Part shown: piece after piece, positions 7,790 to 16,526 of the stretch
How positions within the stretch are numbered: position 1 is the stretch's first letter
Layout: the number at the start of each line of letters is the position of its first letter
Assembly (NCBI GenBank): GCA_023436065.1
Contig: JAEZKU010000011.1
Location: 124,001-188,000, forward strand
Origin: Bacillota bacterium
GTDB lineage: Bacteria; Bacillota; Clostridia; Lachnospirales; Lachnospiraceae
DNA: 64,000 bases
Direction: 5' to 3'
Notes under the pieces: model-generated
What the model was told of the DNA's origin: nothing
Seen by the model: the letters and a program-made list of their open reading frames with translations, nothing else
Databases searched by the model: none
Position numbers and translations under genes: made by a program

Positions 7790-9142
7790 CTACAGATTGC
7801 TTCCATTCGAAGCTATGACCTCATGATACCAGTATGCAGAATCCTTCAAGGTTCTTTTCAGAGTCTGATAATCCACATGAATCATTCCAAATCTCAGATC
7901 ATATCCACTGGACCACTCAAAGTTATCCATAATGGACCAGTATTGGTAACCAAGTACCGGTACTCCCTCTTCCACTGCTCTTTTTAAGCCCAGAAGGTAA
8001 CGGTGTACGAAGTCGATCCGATTCGCATCATGAACCTTTCCGTCGAGAGACACCCAGTCATTGCCCGAATAGCCGTTCTCGGTAATGAGAATTGGCTTCC
8101 CATATCTTTCATAAAGGAATTTGGAAGACCAGTATAAGCTGTCCTGTGTGACATTCCAACCAAAGGTAGTCTTAGGACATCCCTGATAGCCATAGTTATC
8201 ATAACCGTATGGGTCAATCGGATAATCAATTCTTCCCTGGTAATTATTATATCCGTAGAAATCCAGCGGCTGTGAAACCAGCTTCCATTCCTCCTCCGTG
8301 AAGGTGTACAACTGAGAACCGAAGATTTTCTCTGCACCCTCCGGATATCTTCCAAGGAAAACCGGATCTGCCCACCATGAGTTACTCATTAAGAAATCTA
8401 CTTGATTAAATAGAAAGGAATTTCTTCTTGCCTCTTCCACCAACTCTGCCGTTTCCTCCTTAGGCAGATATACATCTCCTGTAGGAGCCATACCGACAGA
8501 TACCTTCTGCTTACTGTTCTCACGGATTATTTTCACTGCCTTCCCGTGAGCAAGCAGGACGTTCCTCGTCATGTGAATTAATTCCGCTGTATCCCTCTTT
8601 TCAAAAGGTGCATGTACAGCAAGCTGGTAACCAAGAGCGAGAAACATCTGGGGTTCATTGAAGGTCATCCAGTATTTTACCCGGTCAGACAGCCCTTCCA
8701 CAACCACTCTGGTGTATTCCTCGAACCAGGCAGGGCTGTTGTCATTCTCCCATCCGCCCTTTTTGTATAATTCATAGGGCAGATCCCAGTGATATAAGGT
8801 CACCATAGGTTCTATCCCGGCATCCAGCAGTGCATCCACAAGCTTGGAGTAAAATTCCAGACCCTTTTGATTGACTTTGCCTGTTCCCTCCGGTATAATT
8901 CTCGGCCAGCTTATGGAAAAGCGATAGCTCTTCAGACCGATTTCCTTCATCAGTGCGATATCCTCCAGATATCGGTGATAATGGTCACAAGCTACATCTG
9001 CTGTCTCACCATGCTTTATTTTTTGCGGTTCATGTTCATAGTGGTTCCAGATGCTTAAACCCTTCCCATCCTCTTTAAATGCTCCTTCTACCTGATGGGC
9101 AGCGGAAGCCGCTCCCCATAAAAAATCTTTTGAAAATCCCAT
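7790..9142 (-). CDS. bglA: family GH1 beta-glucosidase
   Basis: 450 residues, the usual GH1 length, without a signal peptide, so cytosolic. N-terminal GH1 signature FLWGAASAAHQVEG (7-20), acid/base Glu163 in TFNEP and nucleophile Glu355 in ILITENG. It hydrolyses beta-glucosides or cellobiose-type disaccharides by a retaining mechanism. No PTS gene is adjacent, which favours unphosphorylated substrates, but 6-phospho-beta-glucosidase activity cannot be excluded from sequence alone. The good ribosome site lies 31 bases before the ATG with a hairpin in between (see separate entry). Single-gene unit with its own promoter. Confidence 0.93.
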   Translation of the reverse strand: MGFSKDFLWGAASAAHQVEGAFKEDGKGLSIWNHYEHEPQKIKHGETADVACDHYHRYLEDIALMKEIGLKSYRFSISWPRIIPEGTGKVNQKGLEFYSKLVDALLDAGIEPMVTLYHWDLPYELYKKGGWENDNSPAWFEEYTRVVVEGLSDRVKYWMTFNEPQMFLALGYQLAVHAPFEKRDTAELIHMTRNVLLAHGKAVKIIRENSKQKVSVGMAPTGDVYLPKEETAELVEEARRNSFLFNQVDFLMSNSWWADPVFLGRYPEGAEKIFGSQLYTFTEEEWKLVSQPLDFYGYNNYQGRIDYPIDPYGYDNYGYQGCPKTTFGWNVTQDSLYWSSKFLYERYGKPILITENGYSGNDWVSLDGKVHDANRIDFVHRYLLGLKRAVEEGVPVLGYQYWSIMDNFEWSSGYDLRFGMIHVDYQTLKRTLKDSAYWYHEVIASNGSNL

Positions 9143-9152
9143 ATCTTTGCTG

Positions 9153-9181
9153 CAGGATCAAGAATGATCCTGTTCCTCCTT
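9153..9181 (-). promoter_or_regulatory. hairpin between ribosome site and start codon of the GH1 gene
   Basis: On the minus strand AAGGAGGA (9181-9174) is followed by CAGGATCA-ttct-TGATCCTG (9172-9153) and then 10 bases to the ATG at 9142. The next purines before the ATG (CAAAG) are a poor ribosome site. Folding of the 8-bp stem would bring AAGGAGG to a normal distance from the ATG. The palindrome could instead be a DNA operator. Confidence 0.6.
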
Positions 9182-9198
9182 ATGCTGTATAATATTAG

Positions 9199-9230
9199 GT
9201 AAGTATACCATTTTTATGTAAGTATGCCAA
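9199..9230 (-). promoter_or_regulatory. promoter of the GH1 gene with direct repeats
   Basis: Minus strand TTGGCA (9230-9225), 17-base spacer, TATACT (9207-9202). Two copies of TAAGTAT[A/G]CC (plus strand, about 9200-9209 and 9220-9229), 20 bp apart, cover the -10 and -35 boxes, so a regulator on one face of the helix is plausible. Confidence 0.65.
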
Positions 9231-9247
9231 TGGTTTACCTTATATAG

Positions 9248-10450
9248 TTACTCTTTATCCATAATCATATAGTACATCTTCTCCAACTCAGACCGGGACA
9301 TCATCTTTGGTACCGGATAGGTAGGAACTGCTTCAGAATAAGCCCTGTTCACCATTGTCGGAATATCCTTTTCCTTGATGCCTTTGATCTTCTCCGATAT
9401 GTTCATCTCGCGATTGAGCTCCCGAACCAATCGAATAAAGGCCTTTGCCTTCTCCTCCTGTGTGCTTAAAGCGGGTGCACCCGTCAGATCATATAGCTCA
9501 GACAGGCTTCGATAGACCGATTTGCCATAGGCTTCGAGAACATAGGGTAAGATAACCGCATTTGCCAGTCCATGGGGTGTGGAATAAAATCCTCCTAAAG
9601 TATGTGCAATTGCATGCACATTCCCGACGTATGCTCTTGTAAATGCCATTCCGGCATAAAATGAGGCCAGCTGCATATTCTCTCTTGCCTGCAGATTACC
9701 TCCATTATGATATGCTTCTCTGATATTATCAAAAATCAGACGAACTGCTTTTCTGCTTAATGCCTTGGTCTCCCGCGTATTGGATCTTCCGATATATGCT
9801 TCCACTGCATGGGTCAAGGCATCCATTCCTGTAGTTGAGGTAATATGGGGCGGAAGCTTCTCTGTGAGCACCGGATCCAATACAGCAAGCTTAGGGATCA
9901 ATACAACATCATTGATTGCATATTTTTCATGAGTCCGGCTGTCTGTGATTACCGCAGCCAGCGTAGCCTCGCTTCCGGTTCCTGAGGTAGTCGGAACAGC
10001 GATGATCGGCGGTACTCTTCTTCTGACCTTTAATATTCCCTTCAACTCGGGAATTGTCTTATCGGGTCTGGCAACACGTGCTGCCACACCCTTGCCGCAA
10101 TCCATGGAGGAACCTCCACCGAATACGATAATTGCCTCACAGTCCTTCTCTCGGTATAGCTTCAATGCCTCTTCAATATTATCAATGGTGGGATTCGGAA
10201 CTGTCTTATCATAAATGGTATATTGAATCCGCTCGTCCTCAAAATCCTTCAGCATACTGTCCATCAAGCCAAGGGAGGCTATTCCCTGATCCGTGACGAT
10301 CAGAACTTTCTGATACCTTCGTTCCTTTAATAAGGCGGAAAGCCTTCGTATGCTGCCCGCTCCCTGAAGCAGTTCGGGTTTTCTCCAGGGCAGACAGTAA
10401 GCAACAACCTTCATGATAAACTGATAACATCTGCTTAATGCTGTAATCAT
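9248..10450 (-). CDS. iron-containing alcohol dehydrogenase
   Basis: 400 residues from ATG 10450, preceded by GAGGAGGAG at 6 bases; an in-frame ATG at 10471 is weaker. Family features: a GGGSSMD nucleotide-binding loop, PTTSGTGSEAT, and the metal-binding stretch GMDALTHAVEA ... HAIAHTLGGFYSTPHG, giving the Asp and three His ligands. It reduces aldehydes or oxidises alcohols with NAD(P)H in the cytosol. The N-terminus has a short hydrophobic patch (YQFIMKVVAYCLPW) before the usual fold start, also seen in butanol-dehydrogenase-like members. The upstream TIM-barrel gene ends about 30 bases before, so the two are probably co-transcribed. The substrate is not predictable. Confidence 0.88.
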   Translation of the reverse strand: MITALSRCYQFIMKVVAYCLPWRKPELLQGAGSIRRLSALLKERRYQKVLIVTDQGIASLGLMDSMLKDFEDERIQYTIYDKTVPNPTIDNIEEALKLYREKDCEAIIVFGGGSSMDCGKGVAARVARPDKTIPELKGILKVRRRVPPIIAVPTTSGTGSEATLAAVITDSRTHEKYAINDVVLIPKLAVLDPVLTEKLPPHITSTTGMDALTHAVEAYIGRSNTRETKALSRKAVRLIFDNIREAYHNGGNLQARENMQLASFYAGMAFTRAYVGNVHAIAHTLGGFYSTPHGLANAVILPYVLEAYGKSVYRSLSELYDLTGAPALSTQEEKAKAFIRLVRELNREMNISEKIKGIKEKDIPTMVNRAYSEAVPTYPVPKMMSRSELEKMYYMIMDKE

Positions 10451-10479
10451 CAATGTCTCCTCCTCATTCATGTTTTCCT

Positions 10480-11406
10480 TTATCTGTTCACGGATGCTGC
10501 CATTCTGTGGTAGGTATGCCGCACACCACGGATTGCGATAGAATATGCCATAATATTCTCGGGAATTGCTGCCCCAGGATATCCGGTATCCCCGATATGG
10601 TGGATGTCGGTTCCGGTCATCTTACAGAGTAAAGCAATCTGTCTGATGGTAGCGATATCAGCTCCTTCCTGGGAGGTCCCGATCGCCGTGATTGTCAAAG
10701 CTCCGAGAGAATGGGCATAGCTCACCAGCTCACGGATATACTCCATCGTAATTCCGGGTACGGTTCCGGGTGCGGGAAGCAGGATGATATCCGCTCCGGC
10801 ATTTACGAATTCCCTGATATCCTCTTTTGTAATGATTCGGTCCGCCCCTTCCGTTACAATTCCTGCTGCATGCATCTTTCCTGCTGCCAGAATTAATTGA
10901 TCCTTCAATTCGTTGCTGATGGCTTTGAGGGATTGTATGATTGCCTGATTGCTGATACCGTTCCCCGGATTTCCTGTCAGCAGTATCATATTTACACCCA
11001 TATCGCTGGCAAGCCGGGCATTCTCCAGGGTTGCCTTTCTACCCTCTGACATTCTCCACATCGTGCTGTCGTTCTCTGAACCGGCACCCTCTTCCACAGG
11101 TTCCAGATTAATTCCGATCATTCGTCCGGTCAACCGCTTGAGCTCCCGTACTGTCTCTATTGGTTCTACTGACGGTAAGCCGTGAATTACCGGCTTCTTT
11201 ACATCAAACATATTCAACAGGAGGATATCTGCTCCCATGGACGCAACCAGCTCGGCATTTGTAACATCCACTAGCAGCGGCATCGTGATTCCGATACACT
11301 CGCAGGCGATCACCCTGCCTTCGCTGCCTGCAATAGAAGAAAGATAATCCGTCTTAGAGAACTTCTTAAAATCAGATGAGGTACAATCCAAAAATCTTTT
11401 TGCCAT
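10480..11406 (-). CDS. TIM-barrel protein of unassigned function (DUF7916-like)
   Basis: 308 residues with regular beta/alpha spacing of a TIM barrel: GADILLLNMF, GMIGINLEPV, GVNMILLTGNPGNGIS, AGADIILLPAPGTVPG, ALTITAIGTS and GTDIHHIGDTGYPG. The glycine-rich strand ends look like phosphate or sugar-phosphate sites, and the sequence recalls proteins sometimes labelled haloacid-dehalogenase-like or DUF7916 near sugar operons; that name is from memory and tentative. No catalytic motif I recognise. Good ribosome site (GGGAGG) and its own promoter. The adjacent iron alcohol dehydrogenase suggests action on an aldehyde made or used by this protein. Confidence 0.7.
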   Translation of the reverse strand: MAKRFLDCTSSDFKKFSKTDYLSSIAGSEGRVIACECIGITMPLLVDVTNAELVASMGADILLLNMFDVKKPVIHGLPSVEPIETVRELKRLTGRMIGINLEPVEEGAGSENDSTMWRMSEGRKATLENARLASDMGVNMILLTGNPGNGISNQAIIQSLKAISNELKDQLILAAGKMHAAGIVTEGADRIITKEDIREFVNAGADIILLPAPGTVPGITMEYIRELVSYAHSLGALTITAIGTSQEGADIATIRQIALLCKMTGTDIHHIGDTGYPGAAIPENIMAYSIAIRGVRHTYHRMAASVNR

Positions 11407-11460
11407 AGTTTTTCCTCCCTGTCATAATATATTATTCTGCTATGATAATGTTCTGTTTTA

Positions 11461-11489
11461 ACATTACAATTTCAAGGGTTCTAAGTCAA
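11461..11489 (-). promoter_or_regulatory. promoter of the TIM-barrel/alcohol dehydrogenase unit
   Basis: Minus strand TTGACT (11489-11484), 17-base spacer, TAATGT (11466-11461), 55 bases before the ATG at 11406. The -35 is strong and the -10 weak. The spacer ends in GAAATTG, as at two other minus-strand promoters in this window. Confidence 0.6.
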
Positions 11490-11564
11490 TCATAAATTTA
11501 CCTATCAGAAAGCTGTTACCTTACTGAGAAGATATAGGTTATCATAGGAACATACTCATATGAA

Positions 11565-11686
11565 GATTAAAGTGTCAAAAAGTGCGAAGCACCTTTTCCA
11601 GCTAAGAGTCCATGCTATTACAAGCGAGCTTGCATAGCATGGACTCTTAGCCGGAAAACACCTGCGGTGCTTTTGACACTTTAATC
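11565..11686. repeat. 122-bp nearly perfect inverted repeat (MITE-like or structured element)
   Basis: Ends GATTAAAGTGTCAAAA (11565-11580) and TTTTGACACTTTAATC (11671-11686) are exact inverse complements. Inside, GCTAAGAGTCCATGCTAT pairs exactly with its complement on the right arm, and the apex holds CAAGC-GA-GCTTG. Midway each arm contains its own small palindrome: GTGC-GAA-GCAC on the left and CACC-TGC-GGTG on the right. The whole can fold as one long hairpin or a cross-shaped structure. It fills most of the 11407-11745 gap, which otherwise holds only the 11461 promoter and the 11691 terminator. No transposase is nearby. Confidence 0.85.
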
Positions 11687-11690
11687 CCTC

Positions 11691-11736
11691 AAAAAAACGT
11701 CACTATGGTCTCTTTTTGACCATAGTGACGTTTTTT
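11691..11736. terminator. strong bidirectional terminator
   Basis: A perfect 14-bp stem, ACGTCACTATGGTC (11697-11710) with GACCATAGTGACGT (11718-11731), loop TCTTTTT, flanked by A7 on the left and T6 on the right, so it can act in both directions. It ends the H-NOX chemoreceptor gene. Confidence 0.93.
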
Positions 11737-11745
11737 ATCATATTG

Positions 11746-13539
11746 CTATATCTTGTATTTACTTAAATCCTGTTGGAAGTTCTTGATCATGGTATCAAAT
11801 ACCGCAATCTGGTTCGTAAGCTCATTGATCTGTTCAACATAGATTGCTACATTGGAGCTTGCTTCCTCGGTCGCAGCTGAATTCTCTTCTGCAATTGCGG
11901 CCAGTGTATGCATGTTATCAAACAGGGATGCGATATTGTCCGCCTCTGTTTTTAACTCCTTTGAGGTCTGGATCATCAGATCGGAAACTGCCTTCAGATT
12001 CTCATTGGACTGGCTGGAGCTCGTAACTGCATTGGTCAATTTAGAGCTTTCCGTCTCAAGCACCTTGTATTGAACGTCGATGTCGCTGACAACTCCGCCG
12101 ATGCTTTCCACGAATTCCGTCAGGCTATTATCTATCTTACCGACTGCATCATTCGTTTCAATAGAAAGCTTTCTTACTTCCTCCGCTACAACCGCAAACC
12201 CCTTTCCGGCATCTCCGGCGCGTGCTGCTTCGATGGAAGCGTTCAGTGCCAAAAGATTGATCTGCTTCGCTATGGAGGATACGATGGAAATGATCTGCAT
12301 CATGCCCTCTGCATTGAGACGAAGTTCTTCACTTTTTCCACGGATGTTATTAAACTTATCAAGCACTGACTGTATCTCATAGGTAGTGTTATGCACATTA
12401 TGGAAGCTTTCCTCCAGGTTCATCATGGCCGTTCCGATCTTAACCTCGTTCTCCTGGCTCTCATTGGAGATGCGTGTTACATTACGAATGCTTTCACTTA
12501 GTATGCTTACTGAATTCTCCGTATCCTCCGCCTGAGTCGTTGCGGCAATTGCCACCTCATCCAGCACACCCGTAATATCATTTGAGGTTGACTGCATGGT
12601 TTTTGCAATATCCGTAACCGCCTGATTGAAATTATACATCTCATCTACAATTGAGTTAAATCCGATAAAATCCTTCTGAACACTTTTCTTCACTTCATTG
12701 ATCTGTTCCATGATGTGTTCATACTCATCCTTGGTTTTTATGGAAAGGTACTCAACGAAATCATTATTACCGAGTTTTTCGAGCTCCTTCCTGACCAAGC
12801 GCTGTGGCCGATGCAAAACCGCTGAAGAGGCCAGCGATACAGCCAGGGTAAGTAATGCAACCCCAATCACCTCCGGCTTATTCTGAACCAGGAGGAATGA
12901 CCCTAATGTAACGATGATTGTATTGACTAAGGCAGTCTTCATCGTCACGTTCTTCAAGACACCAATGGATAGAAGCTGACTAACCCTAAATTTTTTTGTA
13001 TATTGAATCTCTTTTTCAAAGGTCAACTTTAAATGAAGTTCACCTTCCTTCTCGGCCAGAACCGCTACCTCGATCTTTTCCTGAAAATACTGGGACACTC
13101 CGTTGATCAGACCGTAAAGATAATCAAACATTCCACGCTTTGACCGGTATACAAATAATATGTCGTGAGAAGAAAGCGGGGTCACATCAAGAATAGGCGG
13201 TCTTGCTCCCAGAAATCTTTTCATAACAATTTGATGGACATCATTCATTGACTTTAAGAACTGATAAGCGGAATCATGACGAAAAAATCCGGGATAGAGC
13301 TTACTGAAGGTATTGATATTCTGCTCCCCCATAACTCCCCATATCTCTTTATGGTTCTTACCTACCAATGCTCCGACCTGATCAACAATGCCTAATGCGA
13401 TTTCATCTTTCACATCATCGAGCGGGGAAAACAGGACCTCCGAATGCAGATTATTTCTTTTCAGCGCCTGATCGACGATATCCTTTCCATACAATTTCTT
13501 ACAGGATTCAATCCATGATGATACAACTGTTCCTTTCAT
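11746..13539 (-). CDS. H-NOX domain chemoreceptor (gas-sensing methyl-accepting protein)
   Basis: 597 residues from ATG 13539, preceded by AAGGAGGG; an upstream in-frame TTG is not needed. Residues 1-180 are a heme NO/O2-binding (H-NOX) domain beginning MKGTVV. Trp9, Asn74, proximal heme ligand His102 (NDVHQ), Pro115, the Y131-x-S133-x-R135 propionate motif and distal Tyr140 all fall at the residue numbers known for the Thermoanaerobacter H-NOX, so O2 binding is expected besides NO/CO. Two membrane helices (about 201-219 and 223-242) follow, then a helical linker and a chemotaxis signalling domain with INLLALNASIEAARAG. Sensor and output are both cytoplasmic, joined by a membrane hairpin. Likely role: aerotaxis, mainly avoidance of O2. 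Confidence 0.93.
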   Translation of the reverse strand: MKGTVVSSWIESCKKLYGKDIVDQALKRNNLHSEVLFSPLDDVKDEIALGIVDQVGALVGKNHKEIWGVMGEQNINTFSKLYPGFFRHDSAYQFLKSMNDVHQIVMKRFLGARPPILDVTPLSSHDILFVYRSKRGMFDYLYGLINGVSQYFQEKIEVAVLAEKEGELHLKLTFEKEIQYTKKFRVSQLLSIGVLKNVTMKTALVNTIIVTLGSFLLVQNKPEVIGVALLTLAVSLASSAVLHRPQRLVRKELEKLGNNDFVEYLSIKTKDEYEHIMEQINEVKKSVQKDFIGFNSIVDEMYNFNQAVTDIAKTMQSTSNDITGVLDEVAIAATTQAEDTENSVSILSESIRNVTRISNESQENEVKIGTAMMNLEESFHNVHNTTYEIQSVLDKFNNIRGKSEELRLNAEGMMQIISIVSSIAKQINLLALNASIEAARAGDAGKGFAVVAEEVRKLSIETNDAVGKIDNSLTEFVESIGGVVSDIDVQYKVLETESSKLTNAVTSSSQSNENLKAVSDLMIQTSKELKTEADNIASLFDNMHTLAAIAEENSAATEEASSNVAIYVEQINELTNQIAVFDTMIKNFQQDLSKYKI

Positions 13540-13708
13540 TATATCCCTCCTTAGCAAGTATACTTGGTATATGTATTAATTGTCATAATATTACAATGTT
13601 AATATTGATAATAATTATTATTATATTACACTATCTTTTGAAATAAATCCAGAAAAATTTTTGCTATCAATAAAAATTTATGGGCTCATTTTCCTATGAA
13701 ATAAAATA

Positions 13709-13748
13709 GTAACCTATAATATGACCGACTCATCCTATTATAGGTTAC
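13709..13748 (-). terminator. terminator of the GGDEF-EAL gene
   Basis: GTAACCTATAAT (13709-13720) pairs perfectly with ATTATAGGTTAC (13737-13748). On the minus strand it is followed by TATTTTATTTC. It lies 57 bases after the stop of the 13805 gene. Confidence 0.75.
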
Positions 13749-13804
13749 CTAGTTCTTCCATCCTATGAACTTCCTGTCAGCATTCTTTACACCAAATCTC
13801 ATGA

Positions 13805-16366
13805 TTAGTGTCGGGAAGCCTCCCCGAGCATTCGAATAATATCCTCCTCTGTCTTGGGTTTGCTGAACCAATAGCCCTGAATCTTATCGCAATCACTTCT
13901 CACAAGATAATCCAGCTGATGCTTCTCCTCTACACCTTCCGCTATAACATCCATGCCTAAATTCTTTCCCAGCGCGATGATATTCCGGACATAATCGTCC
14001 TCACTCTGCTCAGAGATATGATCAATGAAGGATTTATCGATTTTCATTGTGGTAATCGGCAGCTGCTTCAGATAGCTCAGCGAAGAATATCCCTTTCCAA
14101 AATCATCGAGTGCGATCCTGACACGAAGTTCACGAAGCTGCTCCAGTTTCGTTTTTATTCGGTCAAAGGACTCCACTAAAATAGATTCCGTGATCTCCAG
14201 TTCAAGCAGCTCCGGCCGGATCTGATAGGACTGAATGAGGTTCATCACTTCATCAACAAAATCCTCCTGCAATAGCTGAAGAATTGAAATATTTACGGAT
14301 ATTCCCATCCCTGTATAGCCCAGTTCTTCCAGCTTTCTTAAGAAAATACAGGCATTTCGAAGCACCCAGTCCCCCAAAGGGATAATAAAATGGGTATCTT
14401 CTGCGACATTGATCAATTTGAGGACTGACACCCTACCCAAATCAGGGCTGTTCCATCTGAGTAAGGCCTCCAGTCCGGTGATTCGATTGCTTTTCAAATC
14501 CAACTGTGGCTGATAGTGCAATTCAAATTCATGATTGTCCAGTGCCTTCTTCAGGTATTTCTCTATAGAGACTCTCTCAACAAAGGCTTCGTTCATCTCT
14601 TTATTGTAAACCACATAGCCCTTTTTACCGGATTCCTTTACCTTATACATCGCAATATCCGCATATTTGAGCAGTTCATCCAAATCTGTTCCGTGTTGGG
14701 GATAAAGAGCAATACCAATACTCAAGCTGACATGCAGGTTACTTTGGTATTCAAAATCCTTAAAAAACCCGGATAGCAGATGGCGTGCAAATTGCTCGGC
14801 CAGCTTCACATCTTCTATTCGCTCATATATGATAATGAATTCATCCCCGCTCAGCCGATAAAGTGAACAGTTTTCATACAACAGATCCGATAAGGTATTA
14901 CTGACATCAATGATCAGTTTATCTCCGAAAACATGTCCGAGGGTATCGTTCACATACTTAAAATTATCGATATCAACAAATAGTAAAGCCGAAGTCCCAA
15001 CCTCCGGTTGAAAAACATCCATAGCACTTTTATATAGTGAAAGCTTATTGGGAAGACCTGTCAACGAATCATGATATGCAAGATACGTCAGCTTCTCATC
15101 ACTTGCCTTTATTCTCTCATTCACCGAGATGATCTCCTCGTATCGCCTCACTAATTCCTCATCAGTGGCAACCAATTCCTCATTTAACTGCGTCAGCTCC
15201 TCATTATTCTCAGATAGCTCATGCTTCATTTTTCTTAATTTACGAATATAGAAGATCAATAAACAGGTAAAGGATATTAGCAGACAGAATACAGCGACAA
15301 CACTGAGTACCAGAGGTTTATATGTCTCATAAAAGGAAAAGGGCTTATTGATAATCGTGCTATCCTTGGGTAACTGCTTCAAATTGATGTCAAAACGCAT
15401 CAGCTGGTTATAGTCAAAAATCGTACGGGTGCAATCCGGACTCTGTATCGGAATACTATTCGGATCCTCTCCTTCCAGTATGCGAATTGCCAGTTCAGCC
15501 GCATTCTCACCCTGAAGCCTTCCACTCAATAAAGTACCACCGACAATCCCCTGATTCAGTCCGAAGTCAAATAAACCATATACAGGAAAGTTGCTGGCTT
15601 TGCATATCTCTCTGGTTGCATAATCCATGGCCACTATATTATTCTTAATATCGCTGTAATAGGTACATAACAGGATAACTTCATCCTCTTTTACCTGACC
15701 GGCTCTCTCGGTGACCTCCTCGAAGGATAACGTATTCCAGTCTTCCACCTCCAGCATCGGATCAAATGCGTGGATGGCTTCTGTCACGATCCGACCGGTA
15801 GATTTTCCACTCTCGGAGTTATCATATACGATATTTATCTTTTTGATCTGAGGATTCAGAGAAAAAGCAAATTCCAGTGTTTTTGTCGGATCAACCTCTT
15901 CAATTATCCCCGTAACCCTGTCAAAGCCCTTTGTAATTGTCTGCACTCCTTCTTTATTGACGCCACAGAAGACGATTGGGGCATTGGAAAAAAGTTCAAG
16001 CCTGTATCTGAGTGCGAATTTGAGGGCGGCATCATCTGTCGCAAGGATTAGATCAAGCTTCTTTTCTGAATATTTAAATTTATAATAATCATACAGCATG
16101 GACCAATTATGATCCGATGCATAATTCTTCCAATCCATGTATTCCACATAAAATGATACATTCTTACCGGCTTCTCTGATCTTACCGATAATCCCGTCTG
16201 TCTCCTCTTCGGACCAGATCATTCCCTGGTGATACGAATTCAAAACCAGGACTTGGCTATCATGATGCTCCTGCGCAAAAGCAGAAGGAGTCATGTGCAT
16301 TAAAAAATACAGCAGAGATCCCACAAAAAAGATAATATTGAATAAGTTTCTCCTCTTCTTTCGCAT
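13805..16366 (-). CDS. membrane GGDEF-EAL protein with periplasmic-binding-type sensor
   Basis: 853 residues. Signal/anchor (about 8-31), an extracytoplasmic domain of the ABC-substrate-binding sensor type (about 38-325; LDLILATDDAAL, APIVFCGVN, GIVGGTLLSG), a membrane helix (351-374), a coiled coil with EEL repeats (378-425), GGDEF (about 427-590) and EAL (about 600-850). The GGDEF signature reads RLSGDEF (Ser for the first Gly at 506), so cyclase activity is uncertain. EAL motifs are complete: EALLRW at 633, LEITES, DDFGKGYSS, K in MKIDKSF, AEGVEE and QGYWFSKP, so c-di-GMP hydrolysis is expected. The sensor probably binds a small solute. AAAGGAG precedes the ATG. Single gene. Confidence 0.93.
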   Translation of the reverse strand: MRKKRRNLFNIIFFVGSLLYFLMHMTPSAFAQEHHDSQVLVLNSYHQGMIWSEEETDGIIGKIREAGKNVSFYVEYMDWKNYASDHNWSMLYDYYKFKYSEKKLDLILATDDAALKFALRYRLELFSNAPIVFCGVNKEGVQTITKGFDRVTGIIEEVDPTKTLEFAFSLNPQIKKINIVYDNSESGKSTGRIVTEAIHAFDPMLEVEDWNTLSFEEVTERAGQVKEDEVILLCTYYSDIKNNIVAMDYATREICKASNFPVYGLFDFGLNQGIVGGTLLSGRLQGENAAELAIRILEGEDPNSIPIQSPDCTRTIFDYNQLMRFDINLKQLPKDSTIINKPFSFYETYKPLVLSVVAVFCLLISFTCLLIFYIRKLRKMKHELSENNEELTQLNEELVATDEELVRRYEEIISVNERIKASDEKLTYLAYHDSLTGLPNKLSLYKSAMDVFQPEVGTSALLFVDIDNFKYVNDTLGHVFGDKLIIDVSNTLSDLLYENCSLYRLSGDEFIIIYERIEDVKLAEQFARHLLSGFFKDFEYQSNLHVSLSIGIALYPQHGTDLDELLKYADIAMYKVKESGKKGYVVYNKEMNEAFVERVSIEKYLKKALDNHEFELHYQPQLDLKSNRITGLEALLRWNSPDLGRVSVLKLINVAEDTHFIIPLGDWVLRNACIFLRKLEELGYTGMGISVNISILQLLQEDFVDEVMNLIQSYQIRPELLELEITESILVESFDRIKTKLEQLRELRVRIALDDFGKGYSSLSYLKQLPITTMKIDKSFIDHISEQSEDDYVRNIIALGKNLGMDVIAEGVEEKHQLDYLVRSDCDKIQGYWFSKPKTEEDIIRMLGEASRH

Positions 16367-16526
16367 TCTTCTCCTTTCAGTACTCAGTGTGTCAGCACTA
16401 TCTCGGATGTATTGCTTTTTTCTTCTGTATTAATTCTAGTTAAATACATTTTACTATTAATAAGCACTTATTTCAACAGCGATGTTCAATATTCGACACT
16501 GTATTCGAAAAAGCTTTCGCTTATAT

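Noticed and set aside
11565..11686. tRNA, rRNA fragment or insertion sequence end
   Set aside because: No cloverleaf consensus, no CCA-type end, no transposase nearby. Kept as an unassigned inverted repeat.
13540..13557. TTG start for the H-NOX chemoreceptor six codons upstream
   Set aside because: The TTG lies before the ribosome site AAGGAGGG; MKGT at 13539 is the conserved H-NOX start.
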